This document shows, piece by piece, positions 24,004 to 32,501 of a DNA stretch of 64,000 nucleotides. Source of the DNA: Clostridiales bacterium (GTDB lineage: Bacteria > Bacillota > Clostridia > Christensenellales > CAG-138); assembly GCA_004554165.1 (NCBI GenBank), contig SFNQ01000006.1, positions 3,830 to 67,829 of the forward strand, in the 5' to 3' direction. The notes under the pieces were generated by a model. The model saw nothing but the letters and a program-made list of their open reading frames with translations. It had not been told where the DNA came from and did not search any database. The position numbers and the translations under genes were made by a program. Positions within the stretch are counted from its first letter, which is position 1. Each line of letters opens with the position of its first letter.

Positions 24004-24717
24004 TTGAGGACAAAGCTGATGTGGCTGCAAATCGCCGCGCTGGCGCTGTTCTGCGCCGCGCTTTTCATCATGCTGCTGCCAACGCTGCGGGGCCTGTATT
24101 ACCGCATGGACACGGGCCGCGCGATTACCGCTTTCAACAGCGAGGTCGCGCGGCTTCGCGTGCAGGCGGACGCCAGGGAAAAGCAGGAAGCGGAGCGGCT
24201 TGCGCGGCAGATCGCGGACTATAATGCGGCTCTGCGGGCGGGCGGACAGACTGCGCTGGCGGACCCGTTTGCGCTCTGCACTCCCTCGGAGCCGCTGCCG
24301 GAGCTGACGGGCTTTCGGCCGGTGCTGGGCGTGCTGTGCATCCCCCGTCTCGAACTGGAAACGCCCGTCTATGCCGTCGCATCGGCGCTGAGCCTGCGGC
24401 GCGGCGCGGCGCTTGCGGCGGACAGCTCGATCCCCAGCGCGGAGGAAGGCACCCATGCCCTCATCGCCGCACAGCGGGGCGGCGGCGGCAGCGCGCCGTT
24501 TCGCGGCATCGAGCGGCTGCGGCCGGGCGACCGGGTGGACTTTCTGGGGCCGCTGGAAACCGTTTCCTACCGGGTGCTTGAAACCGGCGTAATCCTGCCC
24601 GGACAGACGGGGGACCTGCGCATTGCGGAGGGAGAGACGCTGTTGACGCTCATCACAACGCATCCCCTGCAGGATGGAGAGGAGCGCTACATCGTTCGCT
24701 GCGGCAGATTGGAATAA
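24004..24717 (+). CDS. Class C sortase homologue lacking catalytic His and Cys
   Basis: The product is 237 residues from a TTG at 24004 (GAGGAGG 10 nt upstream; an ATG at 23995 sits too close to it). The N-terminal membrane segment (about 7-28), the helical region ending ADYNAAL, ADPF, LGVLCIPRLELETPVY and the closing VILPGQTGDLRIAEGETLLTL follow the class C pilin-sortase layout in full length. The catalytic positions are changed. The TGHRG motif reads AAQRG (Gln157, codon CAG at 24472), and the TLVTC motif reads TLITT (Thr219, codon ACG at 24658). The Arg (228) is kept. The frame is intact, so this looks like a conserved pseudo-enzyme rather than decay. It may chaperone or hold the adjacent adhesin. 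Confidence 0.82.
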   Translation: MRTKLMWLQIAALALFCAALFIMLLPTLRGLYYRMDTGRAITAFNSEVARLRVQADAREKQEAERLARQIADYNAALRAGGQTALADPFALCTPSEPLPELTGFRPVLGVLCIPRLELETPVYAVASALSLRRGAALAADSSIPSAEEGTHALIAAQRGGGGSAPFRGIERLRPGDRVDFLGPLETVSYRVLETGVILPGQTGDLRIAEGETLLTLITTHPLQDGEERYIVRCGRLE

Positions 24718-24750
24718 AAAAGCGCCGGATCCCATTGCTGCGAACCGGCG
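24715..24750 (-). terminator. Rho-independent terminator, minus strand
   Basis: Minus strand: CGCCGG/CCGGCG stem (24750-24745 with 24728-24723) followed by CT and six T residues. It could end a minus-strand transcript starting near 25326; there is no recognised gene to which it otherwise belongs. Confidence 0.5.
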
Positions 24751-25035
24751 GCGGAGCGCTTTCAAAATGTAGCCGCCGGTGAGAATCCACCGGCGCGGCG
24801 GGGATATAACGGCAGCACCAGCGCAGGCGCAAACAGAGCCGCAGGCCCGGCGAACGTTCCCTGCACGCCTGCACTTCAACATGCTTTTTTCAGCGGACCA
24901 ATCAACGGCCCCTGTCTCTGTGCCGGCGGAAACACTGCATATCCATCCCGCTGACCCCAAAGGGTGAAACCGAACGTTACTGCAATATGCCTGGCCTTCG
25001 CCTGCTCCGGGGCGCACCGGCTGACAGGCATTGCT

Positions 25036-25287
25036 TTATTTTTTCTGGGCCTCAAAGCAATGCGAGGCAGGCGCCGGACCGGGTTCGTCCGCTGGCCGTA
25101 TGCTGACCGCTGCGGGCTGGAGCCCGGTCGGAGAGCGCTCCGCTGCTTCCCGGCCATTGCCCCCCTGCTCTTTCTGCTGCGCAGCCGCCAAGAGCCCGTC
25201 TGCGCCGCGCCTGCGGGCGATGGGATGCGGGGGACGCCCGCCGCCCTCGGGCCGCCGCCCCCGGCTGCCCGTGATACCGCTGCCCAT
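25036..25287 (-). CDS. Candidate 83-residue protein, weak support
   Basis: An ATG at 25287 lies eight bases after GAGGAGG, and a promoter-like TTGACT-17-CTAAAT lies just upstream. The product is rich in Gly, Arg, Pro and Ala with no motif, signal peptide or membrane segment. Composition is what random GC-rich DNA would give, so only the expression signals argue for it. Confidence 0.25.
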   Translation of the reverse strand: MGSGITGSRGRRPEGGGRPPHPIARRRGADGLLAAAQQKEQGGNGREAAERSPTGLQPAAVSIRPADEPGPAPASHCFEAQKK

Positions 25288-25332
25288 TGCCGTCGCCTCC
25301 TCTTCCTAACGCATATCCCATGCTTTTTCTCC

Positions 25333-25361
25333 ATTTAGCCACGGGGCAGAAAAAAAGTCAA
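25333..25361 (-). promoter_or_regulatory. Promoter candidate, minus strand
   Basis: -35 TTGACT (25361-25356), 17 nt, -10 CTAAAT (25338-25333). It would drive the 25036 ORF or an untranslated RNA ending at the terminator at 24715-24750. Confidence 0.4.
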
Positions 25362-25697
25362 GCCAAATAACAGAGCCCCGCGCCCCGGCAAACGCGGCGG
25401 CTGGGGGGTGGTTTTCCAGTCAAAAGGAAAGCGAAGCCCCCGGCAGAGGACCGCCGCTTCGCTGCAAAAGGGGGCGCGGCATACAGGCGGCATGGCAGAG
25501 AACCCTTCCCTCCCCCGGCGAAAAAAAGAGCGGCCGGGGCCGCAAAGCAACGGAAGGCCGACCCCAAAACAGGGCGGCGTTTGAACGCAGCGGAGCCGGG
25601 CGCTATCGGCTGTCTCCGATTACAGGACCAGGGAAGGCATGCCGGATGCAGCGCCTCAGGCGGCATGGCGTTCCGGCTGCTCCCGCCGCAAGGCGGT

Positions 25698-26627
25698 TCA
25701 GCCGTCCGCGCGGCCCGCCTGGTCTTTTGCGGGCCCCTTTTCCGTATCCCAGTCCACGCAGGTGTTGAGCACAAAATCGCGCATGCGCGTTACGGCGGGG
25801 GAAAGCGCTTCCTCCCTGCGCCAGGCCAGATAGACCGGGCGCATATAGGAGGGCTCCACCAGCGGTATCACAGCCACCGACTGCAACTGCATGGCGGGAA
25901 TCCGCGGCAGAATGGCCACCGCCTGCCCGAGAGCGACGAACTGGAGCGCGGAATTGCAGTCCTGCGTTTCAAAGGCGGCGCACAGCGGCACGGCGTTGCG
26001 CCGAAACAGCTCCTCCACGGTCTTTCTCAGGCCGTTGCTGGGATGGAGCACCACCATGCTCTCCCCTGCCAGCTCCGCAAGGCGGATGCTTTCCCGGTGG
26101 GCAAGCCTGTGGGCCAGGGGGACGGCCACGAAGAGCCGCTGCCAGGCCACGCGGCGGTATTCCACCTCAGGGTCGGGGCTGACGCAGAAAGCGAGATCCA
26201 GATTGCCTCGCTTGAGCTCATCGAGGATGACGCTGTTGAGATGCTGCGAAAAGCGGAAGGTGATGGGCGAGTCCGCATGCGCCGCATAGAAGCGCTCCAC
26301 CAGCCGCGGGATCAGGTCTGCGGAGATGCTGTGGAAATAGCCCAGCGCCACCGTTCCCGTATCCGGGTGGGCCATCTGCCGCGTCAGGCGGACGCCCTCG
26401 TCCAGCGTGTTCAGCGCGCGGGTGGCATAGCGGAGGAACTGCTCGCCGCAGGGGGTCAGCGCCACATGCCGCCCGCCGCGACGGAACAGGGGAAACCCAA
26501 GGTCGTTTTCCAGCTCCCGAATGGCGTAGCTGAGGCTTGGCTGGGCGATGTGCAGCCGCTCCGCAGCGAGGGTATACTGCCCCGCCTCGGCAAGCGCGAG
26601 AAAGTATCGCAGCTGTGCCAGCGTCAT
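25698..26627 (-). CDS. LysR family regulator, probable controller of the citrate genes
   Basis: The product is 309 residues. The N-terminal winged helix-turn-helix is canonical (MTLAQLRYFLALAEAGQYTL, then AAERLHIAQPSLSYAIRELE), and the rest is the two-lobed effector-binding domain. The gene lies 53 bases downstream of the YitT-type gene on the same strand, so both should be read from the promoter at 27398-27426. That promoter faces the aconitase-family hydratase gene across a LysR-type box. In Bacillus, a LysR regulator (CcpC) controls citrate synthase and aconitase, so a citrate-responsive role is a reasonable inference. Confidence 0.9.
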   Translation of the reverse strand: MTLAQLRYFLALAEAGQYTLAAERLHIAQPSLSYAIRELENDLGFPLFRRGGRHVALTPCGEQFLRYATRALNTLDEGVRLTRQMAHPDTGTVALGYFHSISADLIPRLVERFYAAHADSPITFRFSQHLNSVILDELKRGNLDLAFCVSPDPEVEYRRVAWQRLFVAVPLAHRLAHRESIRLAELAGESMVVLHPSNGLRKTVEELFRRNAVPLCAAFETQDCNSALQFVALGQAVAILPRIPAMQLQSVAVIPLVEPSYMRPVYLAWRREEALSPAVTRMRDFVLNTCVDWDTEKGPAKDQAGRADG

Positions 26628-26680
26628 GGGAAATCACCTCTCTCTGTTGACAATCGCCAGCGGCCGGAAAAGCCGGAGGC

Positions 26681-27355
26681 TCAGACCCGCGCCTTTTCCT
26701 TCCGTGTTCCGTCCGGCAGGGGGATTTTCTGCATCAGGCCGACGATCTGGCCGGACAGCGCAACGGTGAGCAGCGAATATGCAATGCGGTTCAGCGGGAT
26801 GTAGCTCAAAGAGAGCGCGAGTACGATCAGATCAAAAAACAGGTAAGCCCATGCAATGCGGATGTGCAGGCAGCGGGAAACACTCATGGCAAGCGCGTCG
26901 TCCCCGCCGGGCGCGCCGCCTACCCGGACGCACAATCCGGCGCCTACGCCCACAAAGACCGCGCCGAGCGCCGCCGCAAGCAGGGGCGTTTCGGCAAGCG
27001 CGGGCCACAGCGGCGGAAACAGCTCGCAAATCCGGTATGTCAGGGCGAAGCCGCCGGTGGCAACCAGCGAATAGACCAGAAATGTTTTTCCCAGAAGTTT
27101 CCAGCCAAGGGCATAGCAAAGCAGGTTGAGCACAGGGCCGGAAATAGCGGGAGAGAGCCGGAACCAGTGGTCCAGCAGCAGGGTCAGGCCAAGAATACCG
27201 CCCTCGGTCACGCCGGAAACCGAATGAATATGGTACAGCCCAAAGGCCAGAAACGCGCTGCTGAGCAGCGCAATAAGGCAATAGGAAAACCGAATGTTTA
27301 CCGGCGCGCGGGACGCGGATTTCCTCTGAGCGTCCGGCGCTGAAGGGTGAAACAA
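26681..27355 (-). CDS. YitT family membrane protein
   Basis: The product is 224 residues from a TTG at 27355, 10 nt after AAAGGAG; the TTG at 27376 lies before that Shine-Dalgarno. Five or six membrane segments occur at about 20-215. YitT-family features include HIHSVSGVTEGGILGLTLLLD near the N-terminus and VRVGGAPGGDDALAMSVSR in the second half. The YitT C-terminal DUF2179 domain is absent. It sits between the promoter and the LysR gene. A transport role linked to the divergent citrate genes is possible but unproven. Confidence 0.85.
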   Translation of the reverse strand: MFHPSAPDAQRKSASRAPVNIRFSYCLIALLSSAFLAFGLYHIHSVSGVTEGGILGLTLLLDHWFRLSPAISGPVLNLLCYALGWKLLGKTFLVYSLVATGGFALTYRICELFPPLWPALAETPLLAAALGAVFVGVGAGLCVRVGGAPGGDDALAMSVSRCLHIRIAWAYLFFDLIVLALSLSYIPLNRIAYSLLTVALSGQIVGLMQKIPLPDGTRKEKARV

Positions 27356-27397
27356 TGAAAAAACGCTCCTTTCCAAGACGATCCTGCCACAAGCTTC

Positions 27398-27426
27398 ATT
27401 ATAATTATACTTCGCAGGCGCGTCAA
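27398..27426 (-). promoter_or_regulatory. Promoter of the YitT-LysR operon
   Basis: Minus strand: -35 TTGACG (27426-27421), exactly 17 nt, -10 TATAAT (27403-27398). Confidence 0.8.
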
Positions 27427-27434
27427 CCGGATTA

Positions 27435-27447
27435 TAGAAACATTCTA
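27435..27447. promoter_or_regulatory. LysR-type regulator binding box (T-N11-A dyad)
   Basis: TAGAA-ACA-TTCTA is a perfect dyad (extended to ATAGAA/TTCTAT at 27434-27448) that meets the T-N11-A rule for LysR boxes. It lies between two divergent promoters, 8 bases upstream of the minus-strand -35 and 22 bases upstream of the plus-strand -35. Confidence 0.65.
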
Positions 27448-27469
27448 TGGGAGGAAGAAAAAACCTGTA

Positions 27470-27500
27470 TTGGACTTTGTGCGGGTAAAAAATTTATAAT
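27470..27500 (+). promoter_or_regulatory. Promoter of the hydratase-icd-citDEF operon
   Basis: -35 TTGGAC (27470-27475), 19-nt spacer, -10 TATAAT (27495-27500). The long spacer would suit an activated promoter. Confidence 0.6.
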
Positions 27501-27569
27501 AAAAGCAGCGGCACAATATAATGAGTTTATCAGAACACCTTTCATCAACCGAGAAGGAGAATATCGCCA

Positions 27570-29813
27570 ATGATTCAGTATTTTCAGCAGGGAATACAGT
27601 GGCGCGGCGGCGCGCCCGAGCGGGCGGCGGCAGACTGCGACAGGCTGCGCGCGCGGGAGGGGACCATCGCCTATCAGATCATGCGCGCCCACAGTGTTTC
27701 GGACGAAGCGGCGGCGCTGCGCATCCGCTTTGACGCGCTGGTATCCCACGACATCACCTATGTGGGAATTATCCAGACCGCGCGGGCCAGCGGCCTTCAG
27801 GAGTTCCCCGTGCCCTATGCCATGACCAACTGCCACAACAGCCTCTGCGCCGTGGGGGGTACGATCAATGAGGACGACCATGTGTTCGGCCTGTCCGCCG
27901 CGAAAAAGTACGGCGGCATCTATGTGCCTGCAAACCAGAGCGTCATCCACAGCTATGCGCGGGAGACGCTGGCCGCCTGCGGCAGTATGATCCTCGGCTC
28001 CGACAGCCATACCCGTTATGGTGCGCTGGGAACCATGGGCGTGGGCGAGGGCGGGCCGGAGCTTGTCAAGCAGCTCCTCAAAAACACCTACGACGTACCG
28101 GCGCCCGAGGTGGTGCTGGTTTATCTTACCGGCGCGCCGAAACGCGGCGTCGGCCCGCACGATGTGGCGCTGGCGCTGGTGAAGGCGACCTTTGCCCAGG
28201 GCCTGGTGAAGAACCGGGTGCTGGAGTTTGCCGGCCCTGGCCTTGCAAACCTGCCGGTGGATTTCAGAAACGGCATCGACGTCATGACCACGGAAACCAC
28301 CTGCCTGTCCTCCATCTGGGAGACGGATGAGGCGGTGCAGGCCTACTATGCGGCCCACGGCCGGCCGGAGGCCTACAAAAAACTCCAGCCGAAGGAGGGC
28401 GCGTACTACGATGCCATGATCACGATCGCGCTGGACAGGGTCGAGTCCATGATTGCGCTGCCCTTCCACCCCTCCAATGCCTATACCATCCATGAGTTTC
28501 TGGAAAACGCCGGGGAGATTCTCCGGGGCGTTGAGGAGGAGGCCGCGAAAAAATTCAGCAAGGCGAAGCTGGATCTTCGGAGCAAGATCCACGGCGGCAG
28601 GGTGATGGCCGATCAGGGCGTCATCGCCGGCTGCTCGGGCGGCCTGTTTGACAACATCACCGAGGCTGCGGATATCCTGGCGGGCGGCAGCACGGGCAAC
28701 GGCTACTTCTCGCTGTCGGTATATCCCACCAGCGTACCCGTATCCCTGGAACTGACCCGCGTGGGCGCGACGGAAGCCCTGCTGGAGGCCGGCGCGATCA
28801 TCAAGCCCTCGTTCTGCGGGCCCTGCTTCGGCGCGGGCGACGTGCCGGCGAATAACGGCCTCTCGCTGCGCCACACCACGCGCAACTTCCCCAACCGGGA
28901 GGGCTCCAAGCCCGGCGAGGGGCAGATTTCCGCGGTTGCGCTCATGGACGCGCGCTCCATCGCCGCCACCGCCTTAAACGGCGGCTACATCACCGCCGCC
29001 ACGGATCTGGATTATACGCCCGTACACCGCGCATACCATTTCGACAAATCCGTTTACGACCGCCGCTGCTACAACGGCTTCGGCCATCCCGAGCCGGATG
29101 CGGCGCTGATCCTCGGGCCCAACATTACCGACTGGCCGAAGATGTACGGGCTGTCGGAAAACCTGCTCGTCGAGCTGGCCGCGGTCATCCACGATCCGGT
29201 GACCACCACCGACGAGCTGATCCCCTCCGGCGAGACCTCGTCCTACCGCTCGAACCCGCTGCGCCTGTCGGAGTTTGCGCTCTCGCGCCGCGTGCCGGAG
29301 TATGTGGGCCGCGCAAAAGCCGTGGCTGCGCTGGAGGCGGAACGCAGGGCGGGCAGGGCGCCCGAAGCCCTGACGACCCTGCTGGAAAGGGTCGGTAACG
29401 CGGAACAGCTCCTTGCAGACACCCAGTTCGGCTCCTGCGTGTTCGCCAACAGGCCCGGCGACGGCAGCGCCCGCGAGCAGGCGGCCTCCTGCCAGAAGGT
29501 GCTGGGCGGCTTTGCCAACATCTGCTATGAGTACGCGACCAAACGCTACCGCAGCAACTGCATCAACTGGGGCATTCTGCCCTTCACCCTTGCGGAGGGG
29601 ACGCCCTTCCCCTATGCGCCGGGCGAGCATGTGTTCGTGCCGGGCGTGCGCAGGGCCATCCAGCAGGGCGTGGAGGAGATCCCCGCCAAGGTCATCCGCA
29701 TGGATGGCGCTGTGGAGGACATCACCCTTTACATCAGGGGGCTGACGGAGGATGAAAAGACGATCCTTCTGGAGGGCTGCCTGATGAACTACTACGCCGC
29801 GCAGAGCCGCTGA
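27570..29813 (+). CDS. Aconitase-family hydratase
   Basis: The product is 747 residues. It has aconitase superfamily architecture: domains 1-3 with the three [4Fe-4S] cysteine ligands, Cys355 (AGCSGG) and the CxxC pair Cys416/Cys419 (FCGPCFG), plus a C-terminal swivel domain with YRSNCINWGILPF. The protein is closer to the YbhJ-like hydratase branch than to classical AcnA/AcnB. Position directly before isocitrate dehydrogenase and citrate lyase makes interconversion of citrate and isocitrate the most likely reaction. Alternative substrates are possible in this branch. Confidence 0.88.
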   Translation: MIQYFQQGIQWRGGAPERAAADCDRLRAREGTIAYQIMRAHSVSDEAAALRIRFDALVSHDITYVGIIQTARASGLQEFPVPYAMTNCHNSLCAVGGTINEDDHVFGLSAAKKYGGIYVPANQSVIHSYARETLAACGSMILGSDSHTRYGALGTMGVGEGGPELVKQLLKNTYDVPAPEVVLVYLTGAPKRGVGPHDVALALVKATFAQGLVKNRVLEFAGPGLANLPVDFRNGIDVMTTETTCLSSIWETDEAVQAYYAAHGRPEAYKKLQPKEGAYYDAMITIALDRVESMIALPFHPSNAYTIHEFLENAGEILRGVEEEAAKKFSKAKLDLRSKIHGGRVMADQGVIAGCSGGLFDNITEAADILAGGSTGNGYFSLSVYPTSVPVSLELTRVGATEALLEAGAIIKPSFCGPCFGAGDVPANNGLSLRHTTRNFPNREGSKPGEGQISAVALMDARSIAATALNGGYITAATDLDYTPVHRAYHFDKSVYDRRCYNGFGHPEPDAALILGPNITDWPKMYGLSENLLVELAAVIHDPVTTTDELIPSGETSSYRSNPLRLSEFALSRRVPEYVGRAKAVAALEAERRAGRAPEALTTLLERVGNAEQLLADTQFGSCVFANRPGDGSAREQAASCQKVLGGFANICYEYATKRYRSNCINWGILPFTLAEGTPFPYAPGEHVFVPGVRRAIQQGVEEIPAKVIRMDGAVEDITLYIRGLTEDEKTILLEGCLMNYYAAQSR

Positions 29814-30095
29814 ACAGGGGGGCGGGCATGCGCCGCGGGCTGTCCCCCCGGCCTGCGGCGCTGTCCGCCGAAAAAAACGGAAAGCCGGGCGGGCCGGCGC
29901 TGGCGACCGCGGGCCAAAACGCAGGCAAATCCGAAGAACCTCAGCCCGCAGGCCCTGCCGCTCCCGCGCGTTTTGAGAGAGCGGGTCAGGGCGACAGCCG
30001 CAAAACTCTATGGACCATCGTGTACGACAAGCCCTGCTCCGGGCGGAAAAGCCGCCCGGAGCGCCCGGGAATTCAGATCATTTCAGGAGGAAAGC

Positions 30096-31313
30096 ATGGA
30101 TAAGAGAATTCAGATGACGACGCCCCTTGTGGAAATGGACGGAGACGAAATGACCCGCATCATCTGGCAGATGATTAAGGACGAACTGCTCACGCCCTTT
30201 GTCGATCTCAAGACCGAGTACTACGATCTGGGCCTGCAAAAACGCGACGAGACCGGCGACAGGATCACGGTGGAGGCAGGCGAGGCCATCAAGCGCCTGG
30301 GGGTCGGCGTCAAGTGCGCGACCATCACGCCGAACAAGCAGCGGGTGGAGGAGTATCAGCTCCATGAGATGTGGAAGAGCCCCAACGGCACCATCCGCGC
30401 CATTCTGGACGGAACGGTATTCCGCGCGCCCATCGTGATCGATTCCATCAAGCCCGTTGTGAAGAACTGGAAAAAGCCCATCACCATCGCCCGTCACGCC
30501 TATGGCGACGTATATAAGGGTACCGAGTACCGCGTGCCGGAGAAGGGGAAGGCGGAGCTGGTCTTTACCGGCGAAAACGGCGCCAGCTTCCGGGAGACGG
30601 TGTACGATTTTGAGTGCCCCGGGGTATTGCAGGGCATGTACAACAAGGACAGCTCCATCCGCTCCTTTGCGCACGCCTGCTTCCAGTATGCGCTGGAGAC
30701 CCGGCAGGACCTCTGGTTCTCCACAAAGGATACCATCTCGAAAAAGTACGACCAGACCTTCAAGCTCATCTTCGAGGAGATCTACGAGGCCGAGTACAGG
30801 GCGCGCTTTGAGGCGCTGGGCCTGACCTACTTCTATACCCTGATCGACGACGCCGTGGCCCGCGTTATCCGCTCGGAGGGCGGCTATATCTGGGCCTGCA
30901 AGAACTATGATGGCGACGTTATGAGCGACATGGTCTCCACGGCCTTCGGTTCTCTCGCCATGATGACCTCCGTGCTGTGCAGCCCGGACGGCAAGTTCGA
31001 GTACGAGGCCGCGCACGGCACGGTTACGCGCCATTATTACCGCTATCTCAAGGGCGAGGAGACGAGCACCAACCCCATGGCGACCATCTATGCCTGGAGC
31101 GGGGCGCTCAAAAAGCGCGGCGAGCTGGATGGGCTGCCGGAGCTGGTATCCTTCGGCGAGAAGCTGGAGGAGGCCTGCATCGACACGCTGAACGAGGGCA
31201 TCATGACCAGGGACCTTGTGGGACTGGTGGAGGAGGGCACGCCCCGCGCGGTCAACACTCTGGAGTTTATCCGGCAGATCCGCGGGCGGCTGGAACGGAA
31301 GCTGGAGGCGTAA
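30096..31313 (+). CDS. icd: Isocitrate dehydrogenase (NADP type, eukaryote-like class)
   Basis: The product is 405 residues from the ATG at 30096 (AGGAGG upstream). Motifs: PLVEMDGDEMTRIIW at the N-terminus, the substrate loop KSPNGTIRAILDGTVFR, the metal-binding YDGDVMSDM and the coenzyme-binding FEYEAAHGTVTRHY. The sequence belongs to the homodimeric class shared with eukaryotic cytosolic enzymes. It oxidises isocitrate to 2-oxoglutarate and supplies glutamate synthesis in anaerobes with a partial TCA cycle. The 280-base gap before it holds a GC-rich hairpin near the hydratase stop and no gene. Confidence 0.95.
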   Translation: MDKRIQMTTPLVEMDGDEMTRIIWQMIKDELLTPFVDLKTEYYDLGLQKRDETGDRITVEAGEAIKRLGVGVKCATITPNKQRVEEYQLHEMWKSPNGTIRAILDGTVFRAPIVIDSIKPVVKNWKKPITIARHAYGDVYKGTEYRVPEKGKAELVFTGENGASFRETVYDFECPGVLQGMYNKDSSIRSFAHACFQYALETRQDLWFSTKDTISKKYDQTFKLIFEEIYEAEYRARFEALGLTYFYTLIDDAVARVIRSEGGYIWACKNYDGDVMSDMVSTAFGSLAMMTSVLCSPDGKFEYEAAHGTVTRHYYRYLKGEETSTNPMATIYAWSGALKKRGELDGLPELVSFGEKLEEACIDTLNEGIMTRDLVGLVEEGTPRAVNTLEFIRQIRGRLERKLEA

Positions 31314-31317
31314 GGCG

Positions 31318-31614
31318 ATGCAGATCAAAAAGACAGGCGTTGCGGGCACGGTGGAGTCCAGCGATATCATCGTGCGCATCGAGCCGCGGGAGGAGCCGGG
31401 CGTGGAGCTGACGCTGACCTCCAGCGTCATGCAGCAGTTCGGCAGGCAGATTGAAAAGGTCATCCGCGAAACCCTGGCGGAGCTGGGCGTGGAGAGCGCC
31501 CTTGTGGACGCGGTGGACAAGGGCGCGCTGGACTGTACGGTGCGCGCCCGCACGGCGGCGGCCGCCTACCGCGCCGCAGAGTGTACCGACTATGTATGGA
31601 GGACAAAGGGATGA
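31318..31614 (+). CDS. citD: Citrate lyase acyl carrier protein (gamma subunit)
   Basis: The product is 98 residues, starting four bases after the icd stop. It begins MQIKKTGVAGTVESSD. Ser14 is the attachment site for the phosphoribosyl-dephospho-CoA group, and DKGALDCTVRAR is the conserved C-terminal segment. It carries the acetyl/citryl thioester between the alpha and beta subunits. The last codons overlap the citE ATG. Confidence 0.95.
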   Translation: MQIKKTGVAGTVESSDIIVRIEPREEPGVELTLTSSVMQQFGRQIEKVIRETLAELGVESALVDAVDKGALDCTVRARTAAAAYRAAECTDYVWRTKG

Positions 31615-32498
31615 AACGGCTTCGGCGCAGCATGCTGTTTGTGCCGGGCAACAATCCCGGCATGGTGCGCGATGCGCACATCTACGGATCGGACAGCATC
31701 ATGTTCGACCTGGAGGATTCCGTTGCGGTTACGGAAAAGGACGCCGCTCGTTTCCTCGTATACAACGCGCTGACACATCTCAAGTACGGCAGCAAGGAAC
31801 TGGTCGTGCGGATCAACGACCTGGGCTCCGGCCTGGGCGTTGCGGATCTGGAAGCCATCGTGCGCGCGCAGCCGGACGTCATCCGCCTGCCAAAGACCGA
31901 GTGCGCCAGAGACGTGATCGACTGCGAGCGCGAGATCGAGCGCATCGAGCGGGCGGCGGGCATCCCCGTCGGCAGGACCGGCATGATGGCCGCCATCGAG
32001 AGCGCCCGCGGCGTTCTGAACGCCTATGAGATTGCCACCGCTTCAAAGCGGCTCATCGGTATTGCCCTGGGCGCGGAGGACTATGTGACGGACCTGAAAA
32101 CCACAAGGAGCGACGGCACGGAGCTGTTCTTTGCGCGCAACATGATCCTGAACGCGGCCCGGGCCGCGGGGATCGACGCGCTCGACACCGTATATTCGGA
32201 CGTGAACAATGAGGAGGGCTTCATCGCGGAGGCGACGCTCATCAAAAAGCTGGGCTTCAACGGCAAGAGCGTCATCAATCCCCGGCAGATCCCGCCGCTG
32301 CACCGTGTGTTCCTGCCCAGTGAGAAGGAGCTCAACAAGGCCCGCGCCATCATGGAGGCCATCGAGGAGGCCAATGCCCGCGGCAGCGGCGTCGCCTCCC
32401 TCAACGGAAAGATGATCGACAAGCCTGTGGTGCTGCGCGCGCAGTATCTGCTGGAGCTGGCGGAGGCCGCCAGCATAATTCCCATCGAGGAGGTGTAA
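31611..32498 (+). CDS. citE: Citrate lyase beta subunit
   Basis: The product is 295 residues, its ATG overlapping the citD stop (ATGA). Typical CitE features are RRSMLFVPGNNPGMV, MFDLEDSVAVTEKD (metal-binding Glu/Asp), ELVVRINDLGSG and GAEDYVTDL. It cleaves citryl-ACP to oxaloacetate and acetyl-ACP in the cytosolic CitDEF complex. It is followed by citF after three bases. Confidence 0.95.
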   Translation: MKRLRRSMLFVPGNNPGMVRDAHIYGSDSIMFDLEDSVAVTEKDAARFLVYNALTHLKYGSKELVVRINDLGSGLGVADLEAIVRAQPDVIRLPKTECARDVIDCEREIERIERAAGIPVGRTGMMAAIESARGVLNAYEIATASKRLIGIALGAEDYVTDLKTTRSDGTELFFARNMILNAARAAGIDALDTVYSDVNNEEGFIAEATLIKKLGFNGKSVINPRQIPPLHRVFLPSEKELNKARAIMEAIEEANARGSGVASLNGKMIDKPVVLRAQYLLELAEAASIIPIEEV

Positions 32499-32501
32499 GG
32501 C

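Larger units (their letters stand above)
24751..25697. other. Long intergenic region, one weak candidate gene
   Basis: Nearly 950 bases separate the sortase homologue from the LysR gene. They hold a strong hairpin near 24772-24800 (GCCGCCGGTG pairing with CACCGGCGCGGC), the minus-strand promoter and small ORF candidate listed separately, and otherwise GC-rich sequence whose open frames have no recognisable domain. No riboswitch class was recognised. Confidence 0.5.

Noticed and set aside
24772..24800. Possible FMN riboswitch fragment (GGTGAGAATCC near CCACCGGCG)
   Set aside because: Only one hairpin resembles the aptamer; the other conserved arms are absent and no riboflavin gene follows.
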